Origin: Protonemura montana
Taxonomy: Eukaryota > Arthropoda > Insecta > Plecoptera > Nemouridae
Length of the DNA stretch: 64,000 bases
NCBI GenBank assembly: GCA_947568835.1
Contig: OX387604.1
Location: forward strand, 23,713,076 to 23,777,075
Reading direction: 5' to 3'
Part shown: piece after piece, positions 1 to 9,175 of the stretch
How positions within the stretch are numbered: position 1 is the first letter of the stretch
How the letters are laid out: each line of letters opens with the position of its first letter
Notes under the pieces: generated by a model
What the model was told of the DNA's origin: nothing
The model's database searches: none
What the model saw: the letters and a program-made list of their open reading frames with translations, nothing else
Translations under genes and position numbers: made by a program

Positions 1-33
1 TGTTATTATGAAAAAACAATGTTGGATTAGGTG

Positions 34-2930
34 TTATGAAAAATGAAATTCAAAATTACCTGAACGGGTATCAGGTTCTGGAGCCAGAGGCGGTTGCAGA
101 TTGTGATAGACCGGACTGCGCATCATGCCACTGTAGTTTTCACTGTCCAAGTTGTTTGTACTTTCTCTCACTGCTGTCGCCGGACTGCGCATCATGCCAC
201 TGTAGTTTTCACTGTCCAAGTTGTTTGTACTTTCTCTCACTGCTGTCGCCGGACTGCGCATCATGCCACTGTAGTTTGCACTGTCCAAGTTGTTTGTACT
301 TTCTCTCACTGCTGTCGCCGGACTGCGCATCATGCCACTGTAGTTTTTACTGTCCAAGTTGTTTGTACTTTCTCTCACTGCTGTCGCCGGACTGCGCATC
401 ATACCACTGTAGTTTGCACTGTCCAAGTTGTTTGTACTTTCTCTCACTGCTGTCGCCGGACTGCGCATCATGCCACTGTAGTTTGCACTGTCCAAGTTGT
501 TTGTACTTTCTCTCACTGCTGTCGCCGGACTGCGCATCATACCACTGTAGTTTTCACTGTCCAAGTTGTTTGTACTTTCTCTCACTGCTGTCGCCGGACT
601 GCGCATCATGCCACTGTAGTTTGCACTGTCCAAGTTGTTTGTACTTTCTCTCACTGCTGTCGCCGGACTGCGCATCATACCACTGTAGTTTTCACTGTCC
701 AAGTTGTTTGTACTTTCTCTCACTGCTGTCGCCGGACTGCGCATCATGCCACTGTAGTTTGCACTGTCCAAGTTGTTTGTACTTTCTCTCACTGCTGTCG
801 CCGGACTGCGCATCATGCCACTGTAGTTTGCACTGTCCAAGTTGTTTGTACTTTCTCTCACTGCTGTCGCCGGACTGCGCATCATGCCACTGTAGTTTTC
901 ACTGTCCAAGTTGTTTGTACTTTCTCTCACTGCTGTCGCCGGACTGCGCATCATGCCACTGTAGTTTTCACTGTCCAAGTTGTTTGTACTTTCTCTCACT
1001 GCTGTCGCCGGACTGCGCATCATACCACTGTAGTTTGCACTGTCCAAGTTGTTTGTACTTTCTCTCACTGCTGTCGCCGGACTGCGCATCATGCCACTGT
1101 AGTTTGCACTGTCCAAGTTGTTTGTACTTTCTCTCACTGCTGTCGCCGGACTGCGCATCATGCCACTGTAGTTTGCACTGTCCAAGTTGTTTGTACTTTC
1201 TCTCACTGCTGTCGCCGGACTGCGCATCATGCCACTGTAGTTTGCACTGTCCAAGTTGTTTGTACTTTCTCTCACTGCTGTCGCCGGACTGCGCATCATG
1301 CCACTGTAGTTTGCACTGTCCAAGTTGTTTGTACTTTCTCTCACTGCTGTCGCCGGACTGCGCATCATGCCACTGTAGTTTTCACTGTCCAAGTTGTTTG
1401 TACTTTCTCTCACTGCTGTCGCCGGACTGCGCATCATGCCACTGTAGTTTTCACTGTCCAAGTTGTTTGTACTTTCTCTCACTGCTGTCGCCGGACTGCG
1501 CATCATACCACTGTAGTTTGCACTGTCCAAGTTGTTTGTACTTTCTCTCAGTGCTGTCGCCGGACTGCGCATCATGCCACTGTAGTTTGCACTGTCCAAG
1601 TTGTTTGTACTTTCTCTCACTGCTGTCGCCGGACTGCGCATCATGCCACTGTAGTTTGCACTGTCCAAGTTGTTTGTACTTTCTCTCACTGCTGTCGCCG
1701 GACTGCGCATCATGCCACTGTAGTTTGCACTGTCCAAGTTGTTTGTACTTTCTCTCACTGCTGTCGCCGGACTGCGCATCATGCCACTGTAGTTTGCACT
1801 GTCCAAGTTGTTTGTACTTTCTCTCACTGCTGTCGCCGGACTGCGCATCATGCCACTGTAGTTTGCACTGTCCAAGTTGTTTGTACTTTCTCTCACTGCT
1901 GTCGCCGGACTGCGCATCATGCCACTGTAGTTTGCACTGTCCAAGTTGTTTTATACTTTCTCTCACTGCTGTCGCCGGACTGCGCATCATGCCACTGTAG
2001 TTTGCACTGTCCAAGTTGTTTGTACTTTCTCTCACTGCTGTCGCCGGACTGCGCATCATGCCACTGTAGTTTGCACTATCCAAGTTGTTTGTACTTTCTC
2101 TCACTGCTGTCGCCGGACTGCGCATCATACCACTGTAGTTTTCAGTGTCCAAGTTGTTTGTACTTTCTCTCACTGCTGTCGCCGGACTGCGCATCATGCC
2201 ACTGTAGTTTGCACTGTCCAAGTTGTTTGTACTTTCTCTCACTGCTGTCGCCGGACTGCGCATCATGCCACTGTAGTTTTCACTGTCCAAGTTGTTTGTA
2301 CTTTCTCTCACTGCTGTCGCCGGACTGCGCATCATGTCACTGTAGTTTGCACTGTCCAAGTTTTTTGTACCTTCTCTCACTGCTGTCGCCGGACTGCGCA
2401 TCATGCCACTGTAGTTTTCACTGTCCAAGTTGTTTGTACTTTCTCTCACTGCTGTCGCCGGACTGCGCATCATGCCACTGTAGTTTGCACTGTCCAAGTT
2501 GTTTGTACTTTCTCTCACTGCTGTCGCCGGACTGCGCATCATGCCACTGTAGTTTTCACTGTCCAAGTTGTTTGTACTTTCTCTCACTGCTGTCGCCGGA
2601 CTGCGCATCATACCACTGTAGTTTGCACTGTCCAAGTTGTTTGTACTTTCTCTCACTGCTGTCGCCGGACTGCGCATCATGCCACTTTAGTTTGCACTGT
2701 CCAAGTTGTTTGTACTTTCTCTCACTGCTGTCGCCGGACTGCGCATCATGCCACTGTAGTTTGCACTGTTTGTACTGGCCGTTTCCGTCATGAAGTTTGA
2801 AGGCAAAACTTCTGGAGTGTCCTGTCTTGAGGAATATCCAGGTGGGAATAATGGCTCCAAAGAAGTTTTTGGTATTTTAAACAGAAGGTTTGGATTACTT
2901 GTAGCTTTAGTTTTCTTCCTTTTTTATTGT
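34..2930 (-). pseudogene. Possible former coding exon containing the 69-bp repeats
   Basis: On the minus strand the array reads as a 23-residue repeat containing NYSGMMRSPATAVREST. The unit position just before NYSG varies between Ala, Glu and Lys, while the main g/a variant is silent (GGC/GGT for Gly). The same frame stays open upstream of the array to about 2930, through a non-repetitive proline- and serine-containing stretch with an ATG at 2791. It also continues beyond the array into a 23-residue unique tail ending at a stop at 34-36. A TAC-to-TAA change near 2688 and a +1 insertion near 1950 break it now. A good splice acceptor ('ttttttgcag') precedes an exon-like stretch at 3022-2931. 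I do not recognise the protein. It could equally be a non-coding minisatellite whose unit happens to be a multiple of three. Confidence 0.3.
112..2770. repeat. 69-bp minisatellite, about 38.5 units
   Basis: A head-to-tail array of a 69-bp unit fills this stretch with very little divergence. Because 69 is a multiple of three, several frames stay open on both strands. Most variation falls at two sites: a g/a change in 'catcat[g/a]cc' and a g/t change in 'gttt[g/t]cactg'. One unit near 1950 has a single-base insertion that shifts all frames, and one unit near 2688 has a g-to-t change. The units are nearly identical, so the array has expanded or been homogenised recently. The plus-strand frames are rich in Cys and Ser and look like shadows. 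The minus-strand frame is treated separately. Confidence 0.97.
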
Positions 2931-3118
2931 ACCCGCTGTTCTAGTAGTTCTTCACCTGCCGATGAAGTACCACCATCTGAATGGTTCACAAGGTTTGCCT
3001 CAGCTTCTTTAAGAGACACTGCAAAAAAAAGTTATAGGGAATTAAAATTAATCCCTTCACTACTTTTGAAGTATTTGGAAAGAATTTGAGCAAAAGAAGT
3101 TGGTACACCCAACGACTG

Positions 3119-3310
3119 GTGATAAAAATTCAAGCTAACATTTAGACATTACATTTAGAAGGGCTGGAAATTTCCTCCAATTTGCCTCGACGTTTTCGCG
3201 GTTTGCGATTGCAGCTTTGAGGCGCTCGCCGGTGAATGGAGGCCAAATAGAGTAAAGCTGGCCTTCGTGAACGGTTGACCATATCTTTGGCGAAACAAAC
3301 ACCTCTTCTG
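3119..3310 (-). other. Exon-like open stretch cut by the hAT end
   Basis: The minus strand is open from the hAT terminus at 3310 to about 3119 with ordinary protein-like composition (it includes STVHEGQLYSIWPPFTGERL). A possible splice donor (AAT followed by GTAATG) lies near its end. It is oriented towards the repeat-bearing frame at 34-3022 and could be an upstream exon of the same gene, but I could not find a splice join that keeps the phase. I do not recognise it. If it is real, the hAT element landed inside a coding exon. Confidence 0.25.
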
Positions 3311-3329
3311 CAGGGCATCGAACCGAAAT

Positions 3330-3495
3330 TAATATCGGTTCGGGTTCAGTTTCAGGTTCGGTAAATTTGAAATTTCGGTTCGGGTTCGGTTTCGGGTTTT
3401 TTTAAGTTTGCTTATTCCGGTTCGGGTTCGGGTTCGGGTTCGGGTTCGGGTTCGGGTTCGGGTTCGTTCGGGTTCGGGTTCAGGTTCAGGCTAAG
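3330..3495. repeat. GGTTCG-rich simple repeat inside the hAT end
   Basis: Degenerate GGTTCG/GGTTTCGG hexamers run from about 3330 and become a nearly pure (GGTTCG)n run at about 3418-3478. The repeat lies just inside the hAT terminus and appears to have grown out of the 'cggttcgggttc' motif of the subterminal region. It looks telomere-like, but it is internal and flanked by element sequence. Confidence 0.85.
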
Positions 3496-3744
3496 GATTT
3501 TTTCCCCTCGGTCTGCTTGGGATCGTATTCCAAAGGGGTATGGGGGTTTAAGTTCGATCAAGCGATAGTTTTCGCAAATTTTATATTTTTTATTTTTCCA
3601 ACAATAAAGTAATATGCAATATGTAATATGTAATATGTCCTACGAAATAGGTTTGAAATAGATACGAAATATGGTATTAAAAGAGTATTCAATACAACTC
3701 GAATGAAAAAAAATGGATAGTTGTAATAACAAATTATACTTGAA

Positions 3745-4528
3745 TCACATCGACTTCTTGGTAAAAATAGCGTTGGAACGTACAATGAGGATATCCTCCA
3801 AAATATCAGCATTCATGGAAGCCCGCAAGTGAGACAAAATAAATTTCATTCCTGAAAACAAGCGCTCTACGCTCACCTGCGTGGCTGGCACAGCTAAAAC
3901 AGTTTGAGCTAATTTGTACAGTTCAGGCATTATCAATTTATTGTCTTCCCAAAATGTTAGGATGTTCGCTCTCTTATCCAAACGCGGTGTTTTTTCGAAC
4001 GACGTAAGAGCAGACGTGATAGGCACCATCGCCGAGCGTCCGAAACTGTAAGGCCGTGCTTCAACGTCACTCGCAGCCTAAAATTGATGGAAAATAAGTA
4101 CAATTCCATGGCACTATACTCTATTGATATTTTGTTAATAGGTTAATATGTGGCATCAATGCTAAACTAACCTTCAATAATTGTTCAAGTTCATCGTCTG
4201 TATTCGGTAGTTCAGTAGGCTGGAGAATCTCAGTCTTACTATTTCCTTGTTGGCCGTTTATATTCTCAATCCGAGCCCAAGTTGTCCCGAGATGAGTCTT
4301 TGCTACTTCTTGTTGATGTGCAGTGAGCATAACTTGCACTCTTGGATCGAGGAAAATGGCAGAGAGGAAAGCCTCGTTTTGAAACAATTTTATTTCACGG
4401 CGCTTCATATGCAGAACAAGGGAGTCAGAAAATGAAGTGTTCACTTTCTTTGTGTCAAGTTGACACTTCAACCATTCAATGTAGAAGTCGCCCATTAGTC
4501 CAGGAATAATAGCGATTTTTAGAGCCAT
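3745..4528 (-). pseudogene. hAT transposase, C-terminal part
   Basis: Two minus-strand frames (4528-4121 and 4029-3745) represent the end of a hAT transposase. The downstream frame has the C-terminal dimerisation domain, visible as VPATQVSVERLFSG followed by a conserved SHLRASMNADILEDILIV stretch. The upstream frame carries the preceding helical region with LFQNEAFLSAIFLDPRV. The roughly 90 bp between them contains stops and could be a short intron or decay. The N-terminal BED finger and the catalytic core are absent, so this copy cannot encode a working transposase. Identification rests on the well-known hAT C-terminal signature. Confidence 0.8.
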
Positions 4529-5289
4529 ACCTAGACATGAATAGTGTCAAGCTGAATTTTGCAGGATATGTTCCTTACATCTCCCCAAACTTAGGCCAGA
4601 AAGTTGATAAAAATCTGACCATGGCGTCATTGTTTTCCTCCCCTATTTAGGGGCGGCTATGCTGAAATACGCCATTATTGGCGAAGATAAGGGAGGTATC
4701 AAAAAAGTTTCAACAGCAATGTTGTAGCTTATTAAATTACAAATCGAATAGTATCAATCACATTGCAAATCTATTCAGAGGTGACCAAGATATTGCAGTT
4801 GAAAGATGACGCATTTTTTGCATTTGCTTTTTCTGGGCTATCTCTTGGGTTTTAACTATAATATTTTGAGTTCTATTGACGAGGAAAGCTTATTCAGTGT
4901 AAATAATAAGTATAAGTACATAGTTTCGGCAGATTCTATTTTAGTGGCGTTTAATATATCCCAATAGAAACTCTAATAACGGTGTATCGAACTAAACTAT
5001 ATGATAAACTATATAATTGTGTTACAAAATCTATGGCTTTTATTTTCACTTTTGTGAGAAAAATCTCATACAAATTGAATAGGTAGTGCTTTTATGTAGT
5101 CTATTAGTTTACAATGTTATGTGCAGATATATTTAAACAATTTGTTAGGGATGATTGGCATGTATCACCTTTAAACGTAAAACTATTCATACACAGGCTG
5201 GAGTTAATATAAGCTGCAGGTTGCCAGCATATCTCTTTGTACCCTCGCAATCCTGGATTCAAGTTGTGTTTAAAAGGAATAATGGCTAC

Positions 5290-6820
5290 TTAACCGAACT
5301 GTCCTATGACATCTGCGGATGGTACTTTCTTCAGTCGAGGAATATTTCCACCTGTAGTAACAGCTGAAGCAGGTGTAATGCAGCGTATGCCTCCCATCAC
5401 GTGAAATGTCCCGTGGCCATCAATGATGCAAACGTTGAAGTCCACACTATCAAACACGATTTGGAGGAAAGCGTCAGGATCGACTGTGGTTTCCAAATTA
5501 AATAAAATCGATGATTCATAGAGCTTCACACATGTAAAGTTGACGCAAATTCCCAGACTTGAAAGGATATCAAGCAGGTAGCGAGAGGCAAAATGTCTGT
5601 GGAGATGCACACCGAGGGAATATTGTAGTGGCGACATGAATGAGCGCAGACGAGTGGCAGCAATAATGTGGTGCTCGATTGCAATGCACTTTCTCAAATT
5701 TTTCTTGTTATGCTGCTTGCCTTTTAAAACAACTGCTTTGGTGAAGAGGCGCAAAGTTTCCGGTATTAAAGCTTCGTTTGAGAGTGATGCGGGTGGAGGA
5801 AACTCATCGGTGTTGTTAACTGTTGATCTGATATCTTCGCGGATGATTGCTGCTGCTGTTTCAACAATTCTACGTCGTTCCAGCTGAATGTCATTTTCTT
5901 TGTCAGTGTACCATTTGACGCTCAAAATTTTACCCGCGTTTTCAAGAAATGACACCGTACTTACTTTTCCAGGTGTGTTTGAAATTAAAATTTTGCCTCC
6001 AAAGCGCTGTGCTAGCAGACTTGAAAAATTGTTAATTGAATAATTTTCTGTGTTGTCCGGCAAAAAGTCACGAAGTTTCTCATTCAGCTCGATCAGTGAG
6101 AATTGGCATTTGTCGTTAGAAATCAAGAAATTGCAAAGTTTGGCAAAAGCTTCGCTCTTTTCTGGATGTCTCTGTCCGTTGGTAGGCTGCTGTTTTGGGT
6201 TTGCAGAAATCCAAATAACACACACTATGGTAACGAGCCTCGGCAGATACTATGTCGATGGCACTGTCTAGTCGAGCCTACACTTCGCGCCCCCAATCGT
6301 CGCACCGAACCGCATCAGTGTCAGGTGTCCCGAGCACTTTCTGTCGCACGGTAACTTTCATTTCGATTGTACTGGCGTTACTTATGCGAATTCTTTTGGA
6401 AATTTCTTTCTTCCTCTCAAGTTCTTCATCAGGTAATTTACCACAAAAAAGACAATGCATCTTGAAATCAAATTGCGGTAGTGATGACCTGCGATTTGCA
6501 ATGTTAACACCAAAACTGGATGTAGTGGATTTTTCAGCACAATGTTTAGAAATATGATACGACGAAATGTAATTGTATCTACAGTTCACATGTAGTTCTA
6601 TAGATTTTACGGCCTTAAAGACTTTTATCAGTCCATCATCACGCAAAAAACTTGCTTTGTGTAGTGTTTTCAGCCCTTTCACCCTCACAACGACAGAGGG
6701 CTTTAAATGGAGAGAGCAGTCGCAGATAGCACAACGTGGAACACTGGGATCACCACCACCTTCCATCAGTTTTATTTTAGTACAAACGAGTTGTATATTG
6801 AGTATTGCATACACTAACAG
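5290..6820 (-). pseudogene. Academ-like protein, N-terminal third (copy 2)
   Basis: Two minus-strand frames (6814-6278 and 6225-5290) correspond to the start of the copy 1 protein. The first has CAICDCSL, then a distant RYNYISSYH stretch, then a second Cys pair in HCLFCGKLP: the same two zinc modules seen in copy 1. The second module's ARYHSVCYLDFC is completed in frame across 6278-6225, after which a frameshift moves the reading into the 6225-5290 frame. That frame resembles the copy 1 region around CARRATKKAQVIPPFHLGL and ends in a stop after a conserved IPRLKKVPSA stretch. A possible first exon (ATG at about 6925, donor after 'aaagcccag') lies upstream. The XPG-like and CXC regions are deleted, so this is a dead copy. 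Confidence 0.65.
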
Positions 6821-7102
6821 ACACTATAACAGGTATTCAATTTAAATGAACAAAATAAAATGTCAACATTGTCATGACATCGACAGGCACAGTTCATAGA
6901 CCTGGGCTTTAGTCTGAACTACTAGATTATCATCATCAAACATTGCTGTCTCCTACGATTCTACAGATGCACTGTAAAGTAAAGAAAATACATTTCATGA
7001 CTTATGAGAAAATGTAGTGGCCACGTGCAGAAGGAATCAAGTCGGCATTACTTTACCGAGGGGGGATTCAGACATATCCGATTGGATTACCTGTTCACAC
7101 AT

Positions 7103-7225
7103 GGTTTCTGGATATTTCAGATAATATTCCATTCTTCCTCAACACGTAATGACTTTAATTCGATGTATTCGGCGAACTTTTCAGAATACTTTTCGACCGA
7201 CGGCTGCGGACAGGAAGCAGCCATT
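7103..7225 (-). other. Short open stretch, possible orphan exon
   Basis: On the minus strand an ATG at 7225 opens about 40 codons with coding-like composition (it includes KYSEKFAEYIELKSL) ending at a TGA. It could be a first exon belonging to the decayed element next to it, or chance. No family is recognised. Confidence 0.2.
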
Positions 7226-7330
7226 TTTGTTACTATGAAGTCAGAGTAGTGGGGGACGAACATCAAGTACACCGTGTAGCCGTGACTCTTCTGACTTATG
7301 CTAGCCTGGTATAAATCAGCCTTATTTCAA

Positions 7331-8214
7331 CTCACCCGACATGGCATTGCCGATCCACTGCAGCGGGAAATCTTCTCTCTCTGTAGTGGGAATCTCCGGA
7401 GATTTTTTTTTAATTTTAAAATTTTTTGATTTTTTTTGTATAGCATGGACTGCTTCAGTTAACCCAGTTCAAAACCCAGTCAAACCCAGTTCAAATAGTT
7501 TTTCTAAAAAATAAAATCTCGTCAAGGATATGCTACAGCGATTATTTTTGATTATAATCATCTAATCCTCTCCGTCGATTCACAATGCAACATTTATCTA
7601 CAATTTCACTTCTTTTGTTGACAGCTGCCGTATCGGTTGGCCTAAAAATATGATTCAAAATTCTTTGGGAAGGTGCAAGTGTCTTCCTACCGTCCTGTAC
7701 GTTTCAATCGGTTCCAATCAATGTTCTTTATGCAATTGACCGAAAGAAGGGACTGTTTTTCAGCTAATTCAAAGATTGCCACGAAACGACTTGAGCTGCA
7801 AACTTGAAATTAAACACTTACGTTGTTGACACAAAAACCATGTTGCACATCCACGACTTTTTCGAATTTCGATTTGGCTCACACATAAATGCATTTTATA
7901 TTTTTTTATCAAAATTGCTGATAACTTTTTTCGGAGTGCTAACTTCGTATTGAAATTAGAATTAGCATCTAGATAATGTAAATAATTGTTTTGAAAAAAA
8001 TCACGAACGCTATATCCTTAATGAGCTAGGCGGTACACGTGTATAACCTAATTGTAAACACAGAGGTGAATCGATGCAATTGTCTGTCCAAAAACTGCTA
8101 GATTTTCCCCTCTCGCGGCTGTCGAAGCAGCGTTATCGCATTCGAATTCCTAGCGCACGACGGAAATAGCACAGGATTATAGCTTATAGTAATTGCCGAG
8201 GCATTGAGCGACTT
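7331..8214. other. No recognisable gene
   Basis: This AT-rich stretch between Academ-like copy 2 and copy 1 has short homopolymer runs (about 7409-7440) and a 'cccagttcaaa' motif repeated near 7460-7495. I see no open frame of useful length, no terminal repeat pairs I could match and no RNA gene. It is probably old element sequence. Confidence 0.5.
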
Positions 8215-8223
8215 GCAACACTC
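8215..8223. repeat. Target-site duplication, left copy (9 bp)
   Basis: The nonamer 'gcaacactc' lies directly outside the left terminus ('ttaggcga') of the 7.3-kb element. The same nonamer lies directly outside the right terminus at 15536-15544. Confidence 0.85.
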
Positions 8224-9063
8224 TTAGGCGAAGATTTAAAACTGAAAACTGAAATTTTGTTACCTCGGTGGTATATCAAGCTGAATTTTGTACCACGTGT
8301 TCAGAACACCCTAGAGGGGCTGTGAAACATTCTACACCCGAATCGTCCTTCCGGAACAACCCCAAAAAAATTGCCAAAGTCAAAATTTCACGAAAAAAAT
8401 GGAAAAATTGCTTTCGCGTTCACTAAAAATACAGACTTATTAGAAGTTCCAAATATCTTCTGATGCATTCTATAACATATGGGTAGTAATATTATTTGTC
8501 AATATTCCGACATATTTTTATTTTGATAGTCGAAACCCGAAAAAAATAGACAAAAAATCGCACTAAAACGAAATACGCGGCGCAAAGTGAGTTGGTGTAT
8601 GCGAACTATTGGTTTCCGCGAACTTTTATTAGTACCATTCGATAGATCTGTTCATTGGGCACTAGGAAAAAAATATAAAGTTACCAAAACGCAAACTTCA
8701 TAGCAGACTTTTGTCCGAAGAAGCGGCGCGCGACGCGCGCAACTCTTTTCCCGCCGTTTTTTACAACGTCTTAAAAACACTCACAAAGCAAAAAAATCTC
8801 GCATTTTTGCTAGAAATCATGTCAGACTATTTTATTTGACATCCCTATATGAAAAAAACACAGCATTTTCATCCCCTAAAAAACACCCCTATTTGCATTT
8901 TTTCGTATTTTGCGTTATCCTCGCAATTTTTGGTTTGCAATTAAGTTACATTTAGAGTAAGCGGCTAAATAATATTACATGTGATATATATTGCGAATAA
9001 GGGGTAAAACATCCCCCTGTAGACTACTAAAATAACCAGCAGTGGTGTACATTGCCGTTAGTT
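8224..9063 (+). repeat. Left terminal inverted repeat, 840 bp
   Basis: This is the reverse complement of 14683-15535. The inner limit is 'cattgccgttagtt'. Homology is almost perfect from about 8261 inward. The outermost 35-40 bases are clearly diverged between the two ends, although both keep TTAGGCGA. The repeat is non-coding, has A/T runs, and holds a GC-rich palindrome near 8730 ('gcgcgcgacgcgcgc'). Confidence 0.93.
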
Positions 9064-9175
9064 CGTCGTCCACCCAATGTACCACAGGGCATCTAATGCG
9101 ATATTTTATTGTATGTGTAAATTGTTTTAGTACTTGAGATATTTATAATTAACAAGGTTTTACCAGGAATGCAAT

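Larger units (their letters stand above)
3311..4528 (-). mobile_element. hAT DNA transposon fragment (hAT-1)
   Basis: The left terminus begins 'cagggcatcgaaccg', a CAGGG-type hAT end, preceded by the 8 bases 'ctcttctg', which would be one copy of an 8-bp target duplication. The interior carries a GGTTCG-rich simple repeat and then transposase coding sequence on the minus strand. No matching right terminus or second target copy is visible. Near 4530 the sequence changes to something resembling the inverted repeat of the Academ-like family, so the 5' part of this hAT seems to have been lost or displaced there. Confidence 0.7.
4530..7330 (-). mobile_element. Academ-like copy 2, decayed
   Basis: This is a diverged relative of the complete element at 8224-15535, in the same orientation. 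Near 4545-4560 the sequence 'tcaagctgaattttg' matches a motif in the terminal repeat of copy 1. The coding region at 5290-6820 aligns by eye with the N-terminal third of the copy 1 protein. The part encoding the nuclease and the C-terminal zinc finger is missing. A weak match to the inverted motif near 7305-7330 may be the other end. Borders are approximate. Confidence 0.55.

Noticed and set aside
112-2770. CRISPR-like array
   Set aside because: There are no unique spacers: the whole 69-bp unit repeats, and the window is eukaryotic.
36-2800. Large Cys/Ser-rich plus-strand frames across the repeat array
   Set aside because: They are open only because the unit is a multiple of three, and they lack any unique coding-like extension comparable to the minus frame.
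2790-3089. 99-codon plus-strand frame after the minisatellite
   Set aside because: No recognisable domain; the minus strand has a better splice acceptor and coding-like frame over the same bases.
3400-3490. Telomere or interstitial telomere tract
   Set aside because: The GGTTCG unit lies inside a hAT end and matches neighbouring degenerate motifs rather than a chromosome end.
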